Assembly: GCA_903813345.2 (NCBI GenBank)
Contig: CAIIXF020000010.1
Location: forward strand, 36,571,425 to 36,635,424
Length of the DNA stretch: 64,000 nt
Reading direction: 5' to 3'
Source of the DNA: Owenia fusiformis
Lineage: Eukaryota; Annelida; Polychaeta; Sabellida; Oweniidae
Shown here: positions 47,776 to 58,329 of the stretch, piece by piece
How the letters are laid out: every line of letters begins with the position of its first letter
Position numbering within the stretch: the stretch's first letter is position 1
Position numbers and translations under genes: made by a program
Notes under the pieces: model-generated
What the model was told of the DNA's origin: nothing
What the model saw: only the letters and a program-made list of their open reading frames with translations
The model's database searches: none

Positions 47776-49472
47776 CTGGGAAATTAATTTATTAACCTAA
47801 GTTCCAATCAAATAAGCGCTATGCTTAAAGAATTCACGTCGTAAGTAAATATTACCTTATCTTACTCATTTCGCCACAATTTTGTTATTTTGTATCTATT
47901 GTATCATTGTAATTTAATAATTTGTTTTTTTTGTATTAATTTGCTCTCCAAATTGGAGGAAATGAAGAACCATACCATACCATACATACTGTAGAAGTGG
48001 AAACTTTGGCGAAATTTAGCGTTTAAGGAGAGACGCCAAAATAAAAATTCGTAGAAAAATATGAAAAAATATCGGTGGGCGATAATACCGTGAAGAATAC
48101 AGATCGACATCCAGATGCTGAATTTCGTTTCGAATACATAAATTATACATACCTCAGTGCTTCCTCATCGATTTGCAATCATGTTTTGTTGCCCTAAATG
48201 ATGAAAACATTACAGAAATAATTTTTCGATCACAAAATCTGTTATTTGATTGGATATCTACTGTCACGTGACAACTTATCACTAACATGAATGACACGAT
48301 TATTTTATGAGAATATACTAGTATTTATTCCTAATAATAATAATAAATAGAACAAAGTTTGATAGTGAATTAGCCGAGTTTGTTCCTTATTTGATTGTTT
48401 GTCGAGTATTAACACCTACTGTACGGTTTGAGCACATTGATTGGGGATACACAAACATAAACGACTTACGGTTTGATGGTGACACGCCATTCCTCGTAAG
48501 GCAAGTTTAATTATAGGGCTAATAACGGTGATATAGAGCTAATAACTGTGATATACATGTTTACAACTCGGGGTTTACAAAAATGCAACCAATCTTGTTG
48601 GTGAATAAATGCTTCATGGTAACCTAATAATAAGCTTATAAGCTCGCCCAAGTAATTTTCCATTTTCTTGATTGCTGGTCCGGGAAAGTTTAATTCGGCA
48701 ATAGAGTTTTAGGGACCATCTCGCTAAAGTTTTGTTTCGCTAAAGTTTCCGTTTCTACTGGCGAAAAGTGTATCATGGAACAAAATGGCTCGCTCCGGGA
48801 ATCACTAGCACAGATTGGATTGATTAGTGTATCAAAATGGTAGTCAAAATGTTTGATTGGATACTTTACATATTCAGCTTATTATTTTTTTGAATTTGGA
48901 TCACGGTTCATTGGTCGACACACATGAGTTTGTTAGAGTTTACGTGTAGATCCTATTTAGAAGTTTACAATCATAGTGTATATGCCCTTTTATACGTTCT
49001 TAAAGGGGACCACCACCATGGTCACATGATCATTCAGTCGTGTGGAGGTAAGCTCCCAGTTGAAATAAAAGCACTATCCTCCTTTGGTTTATGTGAAAAG
49101 TAGCTAATACCCTCATGTATTGGTCAGTTTGTGTGTCACACGACTAATCCACACCATATGCTTCATTCAACATATTTTATGCTATTAAGCTGCATATAAA
49201 ACACTACTTTGCAGTAAAAACGTACTACTGGATGAACTAAGGTTAGGGTAATTAGATTTTTTAAAACAAAATCTCACCGATAGATTTCGAGCTATTCATG
49301 TTTACTCATTTTTCTAATTGGAAAACAATGCAAATCTCATTTTTTCAAAGGAAAAAAATTGAAATTCTAAGACGGTGAAAAATCATTAAAAAATACACAG
49401 ATTCAGAATCCGGCAAGCATTTTCCCTTATTCCTCTCCGTTAAGAAGTTTTGTAAGGTGTTGGATCCCTTTA
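47776..49472. other. Gap, possible minus-strand small exon
   Basis: Mostly featureless AT-rich DNA with an (AAT)n run near 48332. On the minus strand 48153-48193 is bounded by CATCATTTAG and ACTGAG/GTATGT, but it has stops and may be a noncoding exon or chance. Confidence 0.3.
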
Positions 49473-49615
49473 ATGCCTTGGTCACATTTGCTCCGATCCA
49501 TCGGCCGGCGCCCGCCCGATTGAGTGTTTTGTTCAAATATTGTATTCAATTTTGAACAAAATACTCAATCGGCCGGGCGCTGTAGAGAAAATTGGAGCAA
49601 ATGTGACCAAGGCAT
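49473..49615. mobile_element. Hairpin MITE with TGCCTTGGTCACATTTG ends
   Basis: TGCCTTGGTCACATTTGCTCC on the left pairs with GGAGCAAATGTGACCAAGGCA on the right. ATTGAGTGTTTTGTTCAAA and GGCCGGCGCCCG also pair across the centre. About 143 bp, almost fully self-complementary. Confidence 0.85.
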
Positions 49616-49912
49616 AACTTGTATCTCAATTTAAACTTTTATAAGAACTGTGAACTAATTCAATCGTCCGTGTGATAAGCCACGTTATAAGGTATTGACC
49701 ACCACGCCACGAGAGCTAGGGATCGAGTTGATAATGTACAGATTACATCGATGCGACATAGTCGCAGTCACTGATTGATGAATAGGGTTTACAATTTGGA
49801 AACTATTTATGTGAACTTGGTACAACCTATGAAAATCAATTTCAAATCGATTTTTGTGTGACAAGTACAAGTTTACGTAAATGTTTTCGAAACAACTTAT
49901 ATCGAAAGCTCT
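49616..49912. other. Unannotated gap
   Basis: Nothing recognised. Confidence 0.25.
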
Positions 49913-49916
49913 TTAA

Positions 49917-50320
49917 GGTACAGCTGGAAAGTAACATTTTGGTAAAAAATTGCTATACCAGCACATGTTATTTTCTGGTACAAAATAAAGTATGAAGACA
50001 TGTGTCAATTGCCTTGCTTTTTTCAGGAAAGTATCATTACACTGTCTTCTTTAAGAATATCTGGTAGGAGTTCAATGGGAACTTCAGGAAATTCTGATAT
50101 TTCACACTTTCTTTTTTTCCAAATTTTCTTTCAAAGTTTCCAGACAACACAGGAGCTACCATTGACCTGTTTCCAGGTTTACTAAAAGTAGACAGTGTAA
50201 TGATACTTTCCTGAAAAAAGCAAGGAAATACACACATGCCTTCATACTTAATTTTGTACCAGAAAATAACATGTGCAGGTATAGCAATTTTTTACCAAAA
50301 TGTTACTTTCCAGCTGAACC
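49917..50320. mobile_element. Fold-back MITE with TTAA on both sides
   Basis: GGTACAGCTGGAAAGTAACA pairs with TGTTACTTTCCAGCTGAACC; arms of about 170 bp. TTAA at 49913-49916 and 50321-50324 fits a TTAA target duplication, as used by piggyBac and some other superfamilies. The short frames on both strands are arm sequence. Confidence 0.8.
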
Positions 50321-50497
50321 TTAATATCAGGTTTTGGACGCTATGTCTAGCCCTTACATTACATCGTACAGTGTACACGCAACATGAATTCGTTTGACCC
50401 AAATTGAATAAAACATAATTGTGTTCTGTTGACGCAGGGTAAGGCAATGCTAAAATCAAATACTCTCCATTGAAAATAGATTAGATAAGAATCTTAC

Positions 50498-50580
50498 CTG
50501 TGGCAATTTTATTTCGTCAAAATCATATAACAACGATGTGTTCTTCCAAGAAGCCGATTACCTCCCGATCGGGACAGTAC
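50498..50580 (-). other. Possible noncoding 5' exon with upstream CCAAT boxes
   Basis: On the minus strand GCCACAG/GTAAGA is a strong donor. Three CCAAT boxes (minus strand, near 50591, 50647 and 50675) lie just upstream. No long frame reaches the donor, so a 5'UTR exon is the most that can be suggested; the rest of the transcript is unknown. Confidence 0.25.
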
Positions 50581-51314
50581 GAGACGAGTGATTGGTCAAG
50601 AGCTTAGGTCGTCGATATCCTACTCAGTATCGTTATGAGTTCAGTGATTGGACCACAGCCGAAGATCCTTTTCTATTGGTCTCTGCCCGATCACATGATC
50701 ATTCATTTGAAGACCAGATTTTTCTAAAAAGACGTGAAAGTAAATATGAATATGTGAATATATTCAATAAAATTAATAGTTCAAAATTAATATAAAGGTG
50801 AACGGATACAATATAGGACACCAAACCTTGCAAACTGTTTGATGAAAATAATTTACAAGTGAAATAATATAATGCTTTATGCTTGAGCGAGGTATTTGAT
50901 AAAATAAAATTGCAAAACTATTACCTGAAAGTACATGTAGATGCATACTGTGTGAGAAATGACGTGAAAGTGAAGAGTTTTGGAATAAAAAAGTATGGAA
51001 GTAAAATTATGAATGTAATGGATCTGATTGGTTGAAATCAAAATTAAAAAGGTTCTGATTGGTCGGAACTGGATAAATAAATTAGGGCCTCGTTTTCATG
51101 AGAGAGATTGAAAGTAGCTGAACGAAACGCTAAAGTGCCCCGGTAATTAAGGTTTTACAATGTGTAAACTGCAAATTAACAAATATTGCACAATTTTCGT
51201 TAACTTTATTTCTTCCAGTGTACAAATTTGACTTGGAATTCCCGGGAATTTTACAATTTAAACTTATTAAAATGGTGGCTTTTAGTGCATTTCCGAGGCA
51301 ACACTTGTCTAAAT
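50581..51314. other. Unannotated gap
   Basis: No gene recognised beyond the CCAAT cluster at its left edge. Confidence 0.25.
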
Positions 51315-51740
51315 TCAAATAGGGAAGGGGGTAACTTGGTTATTGGGTTTTTGTACATATTCGGGGTCCATGCAACTATCTGAGCTGATCAACGGTCCAG
51401 GAAAGCGGTAGCCTATTCCATCAGTTTTTGCGAGACCCACCTTTTCGTGGCGGGACCACCTTTTGAAATCTATGCATCCAGCTAGTTGTTTACTCTTCAT
51501 TGAAAATGTACATGATTCCATTTCTTGGCACCATTCATACGCAATATATTTACTCCGGGTCTTGTCGGAATGGCAGAAAAGACATTTCTTACCCCTAAGC
51601 AATCCAGAGAGACTGTCCCTGTGATTGACCCATCTCTCGATAAGTTTGAGGCCGAGATTGACATATATATGGTAATATTTAATGCGATGAGAAATCATCC
51701 TCCCAAGGGACTTGATGTTCATATTAAAATGTCGTCCCAA
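51315..51740 (-). CDS. Unrecognised 141-codon open frame
   Basis: A minus-strand frame from ATG at 51740 to TGA at 51315, unusually long for this AT-rich DNA. It contains KKCLFCHSDKTRSK and several further cysteines but no motif I can assign. The plus strand is also open for 98 codons (51525-51821), so local base composition may explain both. It could be an exapted or decayed transposon segment. Function unknown. Confidence 0.25.
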   Translation of the reverse strand: MGRHFNMNIKSLGRMISHRIKYYHIYVNLGLKLIERWVNHRDSLSGLLRGKKCLFCHSDKTRSKYIAYEWCQEMESCTFSMKSKQLAGCIDFKRWSRHEKVGLAKTDGIGYRFPGPLISSDSCMDPEYVQKPNNQVTPFPI

Positions 51741-51821
51741 AATGTTAACAATTACAACAAGAACAAAAATGTGTACAAAATGTCCCCACCAATGGGTGAT
51801 CCCATCAAATGGTTATCCTGA

Positions 51822-52335
51822 AAATGAGTAGACAAGACTTTACTGACACAATTTGAGGACGGAAAGTCCAAAATGGCCGCCTTAAAATTTACCCAGCATC
51901 CCCAAAAATTAGCTTGTTCTAGATTTTCATACTAAGAACCACCCCTGAAAATTTGAAATTGATCCGTCAAACAGTTAAACAAGACTTTACAGACAAGATT
52001 TTTGGATGGAAAATCCAAAATGGCTGCCTTGACATTTACCCAGAATGTCAAAAAACTAATCAGTTCTAGATTTTCATACTAAGAATCGTCCCTGAAAAGT
52101 TGAAATTGATCTACCAAACGGTTCACCTGAAAACGCGTAGACAAGACTTTACAGACAAGATTTTAGGACAGAAAATCCAAAATGGCTGCCTTGACATTTA
52201 CCCAGAATGCCAAAAAACTAATCAGATCTAGGTTTTCATACAAAGAATCATCGCTGAAAATTTGAAATTGATCTAACAAACGGTTCACCTGGAAATGCGT
52301 AGACAAGACTTTACAGACAAGATTTTAGGCAGTCA
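51822..52335. repeat. Tandem repeat of about 150-165 bp, three to four copies
   Basis: Units contain GTAGACAAGACTTTACAGAC, AAATCCAAAATGGCTGCCTT, GACATTTACCCAGAATG and TCTAGATTTTCATACTAAGA. The third unit ends abruptly near 52330. Confidence 0.8.
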
Positions 52336-52731
52336 ATACTCCTAATGCCATTGCGGTATTCCCGCAACCGTAGCAGTTGTGCTCATGCCGCAATATTAAT
52401 GTCAAATTCAGTGCTAATATTATTTATTAAATTTGAGTATTTAAAAATTATATTTTGGGTTCACTATTAATTTAAATAGAATAGTATGACGAATCATCAC
52501 AGATTGGAGTTATATGATAGACTTTTAGATAATAATGCTTGCGTATCGTATTCACTCCGTATTTTTTAAAAATGGCGCGCTGCATGCGTTTTCAAGAGGA
52601 ATGATTTCTTGAATAAATGGCTAAATATTATATCATTGGGAAACCTTGCTGCATTCTATCTTGTAAAGGAGAGATCATTAGTTCCACGTTCAAACATAGC
52701 ATAGCAACAACAATCTATCTAGTCTACAAAA
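52336..52731. other. Unannotated stretch before a possible first exon
   Basis: Includes AATGGCGCGCTGCATGCG near 52571. No motif beyond moderate CpG content. Confidence 0.25.
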
Positions 52732-52750
52732 ATGCCGAAAGTCGTTCCAG
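52732..52750 (+). CDS. Possible very short first coding exon (MPKVVP)
   Basis: ATG in context ACAAAAATGC followed after 19 nt by a strong donor (TTCCAG/GTAAGA), phase 1. It does not join in phase directly to the KDZ-like exon at 54497. With only six codons this may be chance. Confidence 0.25.
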
Positions 52751-52956
52751 GTAAGAAGTAGAAATTATTTTTCGAATTATTTTCCATTCCAGCCATTCCC
52801 AAAACATAAGATGGGAGTATTTAATAATAATACAGGGGCTTGAATGGGGTATCGAACAATGACCTCGTGTGTTCCTAGACCCTCCCTTATCTTCAATACA
52901 AGCCCAGTGTGAGGGAGATGCAATATTCTCTGAGAGGAATTGCACCTTTCTCTTTA

Positions 52957-53193
52957 CAGTTGGGGACATAAATAAATGACAGGTGGATTTGCTGAAGTGA
53001 GGATTTCCCATGTTAAAAATAAGAGAATTTACAAGAGGCCATAAATCAGTGGATGAGATTATACAAAATGTAAAATATACAAATTTTAAGGGATATGTAT
53101 CTAGACAATATTGGAAATTATGGGCTTTCAGACCACCATAATTAGGAAATGGTGATCGAAAATCGACCTGTCATTTATTTTTGTCCCCAACTG
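52957..53193. mobile_element. MITE with CAGTTGGGGACA ends and TA target
   Basis: CAGTTGGGGACATAAATAAA at the left pairs with ATTTATTTTTGTCCCCAACTG at the right (21 bases compared, gap of one). TA flanks at 52955-52956 and 53194-53195. The reference copy for fragments at 25940 and 61052. Confidence 0.85.
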
Positions 53194-53335
53194 TAGGAGG
53201 ACAGTGTGGGTAGCCTTCAATTGTACCATCTCAATAAAGATTTCGTATTGGGGCATGTTAACCGAAAAAATCATAGTAAAGGGGAGATCCGTCGAACTTC
53301 ATCCATGGGTTTACTTCGTCATGGGCACAGATATT

Positions 53336-53417
53336 GGCCAGATCGTTTTGTAGTAGGATCTCATAGGCTCAAAGAATAATTATTGAGCTACTGATCCTAC
53401 TACAAAAGAATCTGGCC
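53336..53417. repeat. Small hairpin repeat
   Basis: GGCCAGATCGTTTTGTAGTAG pairs with CTACTACAAAAGAATCTGGCC, with one base of difference; about 82 bp. Confidence 0.7.
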
Positions 53418-53711
53418 GAGATCTATGGTCATGGGGCTATTTCGACCATGGGGTTATTTCGACATTGGCTTATATTTTCGATTCACGAAGTCGGCATGTT
53501 TGTTTTTTGAATTTTTTTAAAAATAAATTGAAATCTCCAACAGGCATGATCTTGAGGTGCCATGGTCCTGACAGGAAATGCCAAAACAGGAAGTGACAAA
53601 ACCATACTGAATTTTGAAGATTTTTTGAACCAAGATAACAGCACAGGGGTTTGTATGGAAGATCAGGGAGAGCCCTCGTATGTCTCAAGTCCTAATCTTC
53701 CTGTGGATAAC

Positions 53712-53912
53712 AAAGTTCTGTTTTGACCTCCAGTCAGTTTGACTAGTGCCAAATATCATTTACATGACCAGGATCACAATGTACATGGTCAGAATGACCC
53801 TAAACATGATGAAATAATTTTTTCAGCCCTCTGACCATGTACATTGTGATCCTGGTCATGTAAATGATATGTTGAACTAGTCAAACTGACTCGAGGTCAA
53901 AACAGAATTTCT
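53712..53912. repeat. Palindromic element
   Basis: TTCTGTTTTGACCTC and AGTCAGTTTGACTAG on the left pair with their complements on the right. ATCATTTACATGACCAGGAT pairs across the centre. It directly abuts the MITE at 53917. Confidence 0.8.
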
Positions 53913-53916
53913 GTTA

Positions 53917-54366
53917 CTGTAGATTGGGTTAATTTGACGATTTTGCCATTTTTGGCATATTGGCGGCTATTTAATTTGGCGGATATGCAAAAAATTGGGC
54001 ATGTTTGGCTATGTTCATTTTTTCTTTTCAGGACCACTGGCGATATTCACCATGTTTGTACATTTTTGTGAGATCAACCTTTACATTTTGCACTTCGATC
54101 GATGTTGCTACTATACCGCGCTTTTCCTTTCTAGTTTTTCCCTGAGTATTAATGGGTGACTGACCAGTTCTGAGCCAATTTATGAGACTTTTTTTCATAT
54201 TTTTGGAAAAAACTTAACCGGAAGTGACCTAAATACACTGGACAAAATACCCTAGATAATTCCCGGGGATTCATTCTAAATTTTGGCGAAGATTTATATT
54301 GGCGAATTTTACAATTTCGCCAAATTCGCCAAATTAAAGCGGGCACCAAATTAACCAAATCTACAG
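53917..54366. mobile_element. MITE of the TTGGCG family, complete copy
   Basis: CTGTAGATTGGGTTAATTTG at the left pairs with CAAATTAACCAAATCTACAG at the right; TA flanks at 53915-53916 and 54367-54368. Internal TTGGCG/CGCCAA blocks. Confidence 0.85.
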
Positions 54367-54496
54367 TATCTTACTAATGGTTCAAAAAATATTTAAAATC
54401 CAGTGGAAATTTATACTGAACATTGATGCCTATAAGCCTCCCATTATTATAAATCTGTCCGTAATTAAAAGTTAAAGATGAATGTTTGTATTCCAG

Positions 54497-54848
54497 AATC
54501 AAGCGTGGCGTGAAGTATGATAATAAGCATGAGCATGAAATAGGCACCTTACCACAGCGAAGGCTTGTTGCTGATGCATATTGGAGGACTCAAAAAACTG
54601 GAGACACAGTGAATTTTTGGACATGGTACATCAAAGACAATGGGCCCTTTACGATTGAAAACTTTAAGAAAGTTGCCTCTAAAGACCTTGACCTTGACTG
54701 TGTGGATGAAGATGGCCAGCCATTATATCCCTCAATATCGAGAATACAGCCAGAACCACTCTTTGATATTATTTGGAATAGTAGCAATCCTGCTTGGGTT
54801 CCAAGACAACCAACAAACAAACCACAGTCAAAGATAGATATTCTTAAG
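54497..54848 (+). CDS. Exon of the KDZ-transposase-like gene, N-terminal part
   Basis: Begins after TATTCCAG in phase 2, open for 117 codons to a canonical donor (CTTAAG/GTATGT, phase 0). The peptide starts IKRGVKYDNKHEHEIGTLPQ and is acidic, with DLDLDCVDEDGQPLYP near the middle. This part does not itself show a domain I recognise. It is assigned to the gene by strand, spacing and phase with the exons that follow. The upstream start exon is unknown: 52732 has the wrong phase, 24151 the right one. Confidence 0.55.
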
Positions 54849-55277
54849 GTATGTTAAGTGATTTAAGTACCCATTCTATTATGATTGATGGAAATATGAA
54901 GATAAAAAGGCTGAGCATGTAATTAGTGTGTGGGTTTTAAAGCAGTCTTGCATGTGACATATTGTTATGGTCACCAACTTTTTTTGTGTTTGGTGTTCAG
55001 TGGTTGGTGTTCGGCAGTTGCTGTCTGTAACAAATGACAGGTGGTGACAGTTTGCATGTTAATGCCTTGTCTATGATTATTGCCAAAACTCAAAAACCAA
55101 TGGACTGTTTTATTTTTTTTCATATGTGATGATATGTGAATACTTGATGGCATAAAAATGTATAAGTTAGGAATGTTAACACATCACATATCTTACAACA
55201 GATATCCTGTTATTCATTATATTGTTTTTTCATCCTGATTGTTTCTATGATTTGTTTTTTATTATTTTTTTTATTAG

Positions 55278-55376
55278 GGGAGAAAGAAAATCATATTTTG
55301 GATCTGAACTGTTCACCCCAGATGAAGAAGTCGACCAGTACGTCATCTTAAAAAGATCAGCAGTGATCTTACCCCT
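55278..55376 (+). pseudogene. Exon of the KDZ-like gene with compensating frameshifts
   Basis: 99 nt between TTTTTTATTAG and CCCCT/GTAAGT, phase 0 to 0 as needed. Read in phase 0 it has two TGA stops. Its middle reads well one base out of phase (SYFGSELFTPDEEVDQYV), and its end reads well back in phase (KKISSDLTP). This implies one indel near 55285-55290 and a compensating one near 55340. Either the gene is decaying or the assembly has small errors. Confidence 0.55.
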
Positions 55377-55684
55377 GTAAGTAAATTTAATAACAAAAGA
55401 CATTGGGCCTTAAAAAATAGATTCTCTGTTAAATATCAGAGAATTCATTTCATGGCCTATTAAAGTAGAAAAACTCATTCTAATACCATAAATATGAAAG
55501 CAATTAACATGTATTCATACCTTTATTATCCAAGCTAACAAAGTTTGGTTGGGATAAAGTGAAACCCTCCATCCATCCATATGAAAGTGTGACAAAATCT
55601 TGCCACAATTATCTGGGCAAATTATTTACTTATGAAATGTTTCATTCAGTTGTGTTCAAAATAAGTGCTATATTCTTTTTGTAG

Positions 55685-55895
55685 AACTCAGAAGTTGATG
55701 TTTGTGGACAAAGCCACTGGAAAGCTGCTAAAGAGAGCTCGCATAGGATGGCACGTCTTGACCAAACTGGTGTATTTGGCTCTACATGCAGACATGTTAT
55801 ACCTCCTAAACTTCTAAACATGTTCCAAGGGGAGATATTCGCTTATGCACACTGTATGCACTCCTATGGCCAAAGGCCATTCTTCTACATGCCAG
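55685..55895 (+). CDS. Exon encoding a conserved KDZ transposase block
   Basis: Follows CTTTTTGTAG and ends ATGCCAG/GTAAGA (phase 0 to 1). It reads SHWKAAKESSHRMARLDQTG, then VFGSTCRHVIPPKLLNMFQG and EIFAYAHCM. The order W-K-A, D-x-T-G-x-F-x-x-x-C-R-H, then M-x-x-G-E-x-x-A-Y is characteristic of Kyakuja-Dileera-Zisupton transposases, many of which persist in animal genomes as spliced genes. The next conserved block (Y-D-x-x-C) is not found before the following exon. Confidence 0.75.
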
Positions 55896-56188
55896 GTAAG
55901 AAAAAGTATTTAGCTACAATATATAGTCTTATATATTCTTGGTATATAAGTGTTCCTTTTTTGAATACTGAGAATACCTTTTTATTATTAGCTTCAATGA
56001 TATGGAATATACAGCAAAGCATAACATATACAGTACAAAAACTATATTAAATGAAAAAGAAAATTCCTGGTACAACGTTTTTTGTTTTTGTTTGGTGTAT
56101 AGGACGCCATCTTGAGTTTTAAGAAAACCAGAAATTCTTAAAAGATGTACACTCAGTATCTTGATTGAGAAGTGCATAAAAAACAAAT

Positions 56189-56270
56189 ACTGGATGATCA
56201 GGAGCTGGAGGTGGGCAAAATTCCTATCGGCAGTATGTATTTTGCTATATCAAGCTCCTGATCATCCAGT
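56189..56270. repeat. Small hairpin MITE in an intron of the KDZ-like gene
   Basis: ACTGGATGATCAGGAGCT pairs with AGCTCCTGATCATCCAGT; 82 bp in total. It sits just where the missing KDZ blocks would be expected. Confidence 0.75.
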
Positions 56271-56297
56271 TACAAAACTGAACATATGTATTTTCAG

Positions 56298-56379
56298 ATA
56301 ATGTGGGGTGGTGATTGGAAGAAGGGTGCTTGGACAACATCCAATGCTTGCAAGCCCTCCAAATACATGGGTTGTGCTA
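56298..56379 (+). CDS. Exon of the KDZ-like gene (WGG block)
   Basis: After GTATTTTCAG the frame reads IMWGGDWKKGAWTTSNACKP then SKYMGC, to a donor (GCTA/GTGAGT, phase 1). It aligns by eye to the C-x-x-x-W-G-x-x-W-x-x-G-A-G block late in KDZ transposases. The glycine-glutamate segment that normally follows (G-x-x-x-G-E) is absent, so a catalytic residue is probably lost. Confidence 0.6.
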
Positions 56380-56556
56380 GTGAGTAAAATTGTTAACTAT
56401 ATTCAAACAGTTGAAGTCAATAACTAAGTAATAGTAAATTATACATTTTCAAACAAATTATCAATAAAGAATGCCTCCATACCATTTGTCTGCAGGTATA
56501 GTCAGAAGAAAACATAAAACAAATGATTTACACATTTCTTTGCCTCACTTTTATAG

Positions 56557-56648
56557 GAAGAGAGGAGGTGATCACACGTCTCGTTTCATTTTGGGGAACG
56601 AAGAAAGTGAAGTCGCTCCTGGAGTATTTAACTCGAAGATATAGGAAG
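56557..56648 (+). CDS. Exon of the KDZ-like gene
   Basis: After CACTTTTATAG, joined in phase 1 to the previous exon, it reads REEVITRLVSFWGTKKVKSL then LEYLTRRYRK and leaves in phase 0 (AGGAAG/GTATCT). It matches the helical R-x-x-x-L...K-x-x-x-L...R-Y-x-K segment that follows the conserved core in KDZ proteins. Confidence 0.65.
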
Positions 56649-56659
56649 GTATCTTTATA

Positions 56660-56970
56660 TAAATTGATCCAGATGTAACTTCAAAGGTTTTGTCAATTCA
56701 ATTCTACTTGACAGTCATCTTGAAACTTAAAACAGATTTTCCACAAAAATGTCTTAGTTAACAATGTGATTCGTTTCATGGTTACCATGGTAACCCATCG
56801 TGATGTCATATGGGGTAAATAAAACTCTCGACTTGATAGGCTGAATAAATTAGAATAATCTTTCAAAATCAACCAATCAAAAATAGACTCTATATTTTGT
56901 ATACACTTAGTTTTGTTTGAGATTCAGTATGGAAATGCAATATCTTTGAAGTTACATCAGGATCACCCTG
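56660..56970. mobile_element. MITE with GATCCTGATGTAACTTCAAA ends, in an intron
   Basis: The right end reads TTTGAAGTTACATCAGGATC then ACCCTG and TA. The left end, GATCCAGATGTAACTTCAAA after TATAAATT, is a mutated counterpart. TA at 56658-56659 and 56971-56972. About 311 bp. Confidence 0.7.
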
Positions 56971-57016
56971 TACATGGAATATGTTTGAAACAGAAAGAAC
57001 TGCACATTATCAACTA

Positions 57017-57194
57017 CAGTAAAACCTGTGTATATTGAACATTTTTTTACTGAGAAAACGTTCAGGGTTTGTAGCTGTTCACTCCAGAGAGGATAATTTC
57101 TACAAAAGTCAGTAGAGTATGTGGGGAGAGGAAGGGTGTTAACTAGATACAGGTGTTCACTTGAGAGATGTGTCCACTCGGATGGGTTTTACTT
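57017..57194. mobile_element. pogo/Tigger-type MITE in an intron
   Basis: Starts CAGTAAAACCTGTGTATATT and ends GGGTTTTACTT with TA on both sides. The CAGTNAAACCT terminus is characteristic of pogo/Tigger elements. 178 bp, no frame. Confidence 0.75.
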
Positions 57195-57541
57195 TACATT
57201 GTAATAATTTGAGCTTGAGTTCAGAGTTCCCTGTGTTAATCCTTTATTTGTCATATTTTTCAAATGTATAGAAAACCAGGAATAGATGTACAGGGACTTC
57301 ATTAGCAGCAGGCAACAAGCGATTTTCAGCAGTTGTTTTCATATAATCGCCCATTGTTTTGAGGGACTTTTCAACTTTTCCATGTTGAATTTATGATTTC
57401 CATTAATATTGCCTGCTGTTTTCATTTACTTAGTCTGCTGTGAAAAATTCTAGTGGAACCCCTGGATGTATATGCAGGAAACAATCCTTTGCTAGCAATT
57501 TTTGGCCTGTATGTCAAAACTTTTTATTTCAAATAGGTGAG

Positions 57542-57611
57542 AAAATGGTTGCTGAGGCTGAAGAAGACCTTGCAAAGTACAAGGAATATGATATACTTGA
57601 TCATGTTCAAG
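57542..57611 (+). CDS. Exon of the KDZ-like gene (acidic helical)
   Basis: Using the acceptor AAATAGGTGAG the frame joins in phase 0 and reads KMVAEAEEDLAKYKEYDILD, leaving at CAAG/GTAGGA in phase 1. The nearer AAATAG site would shift the frame, so the GAG site is preferred. Confidence 0.55.
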
Positions 57612-57914
57612 GTAGGATATATCATGTGATGACCTAACAACATGCTCCATTGTTTGTCGAATTTTTTTGTTGTTGCAGTTGTCATTTTCAAATTAAGATT
57701 ACATAATACTCTATTAGATCTCAAACATTCTAATGTCTATCATTTGTGCCTTTGAAACTCCTAAATGGAATATCTGCCAATTTAATAAAGGTTAGAATAG
57801 ATTTTAAATATTACATTGAGCCATTTACAGATTCATGTATGCAGTGTTCATTGGGATTTGCTACTCCGTGGAGTTGCTGATTTGTAGTTTTATATCATTT
57901 TTCACCTTTTCCAG

Positions 57915-58022
57915 ATTCTACAAATAGGAATGGTGTTTCTCCCGAGGTAGAATATTTTCAGCTGAGAAAACAAGAAGATGTTTTCAATGCTTTAAACAAT
58001 GGACAACCAAGAATAGTTACCG
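57915..58022 (+). CDS. Exon of the KDZ-like gene
   Basis: 108 nt, acceptor ACCTTTTCCAG and donor ACCG/GTAAGC, phase 1 to 1. It reads STNRNGVSPEVEYFQLRKQE then DVFNALNNGQPRIVT. No stop in the joined frame. Confidence 0.6.
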
Positions 58023-58329
58023 GTAAGCTATCTTATGATTTATTTTTTGTTATTTATTTATATTTATATGATTTGCTTTCCTAGTTATTACAAAGTGAAA
58101 CATTTGTTACCTCTGAACAATCACAATAGTATCATTCTAGTATAATGTGATTATGTTTTTTGGAAATAGGTACAGTGGATTTGCATCTAAGCCTTGAAAG
58201 TGGGGTGGGGGCTTATTAGGGGATGAGCATTAATACTGCAATAATGGTTAGTTTTAGACATTACAATGTATGATATCCCATCAATACAAGATTAACATAT
58301 TCAGGAACTTGGTTGTTTGAATTTTTCAG

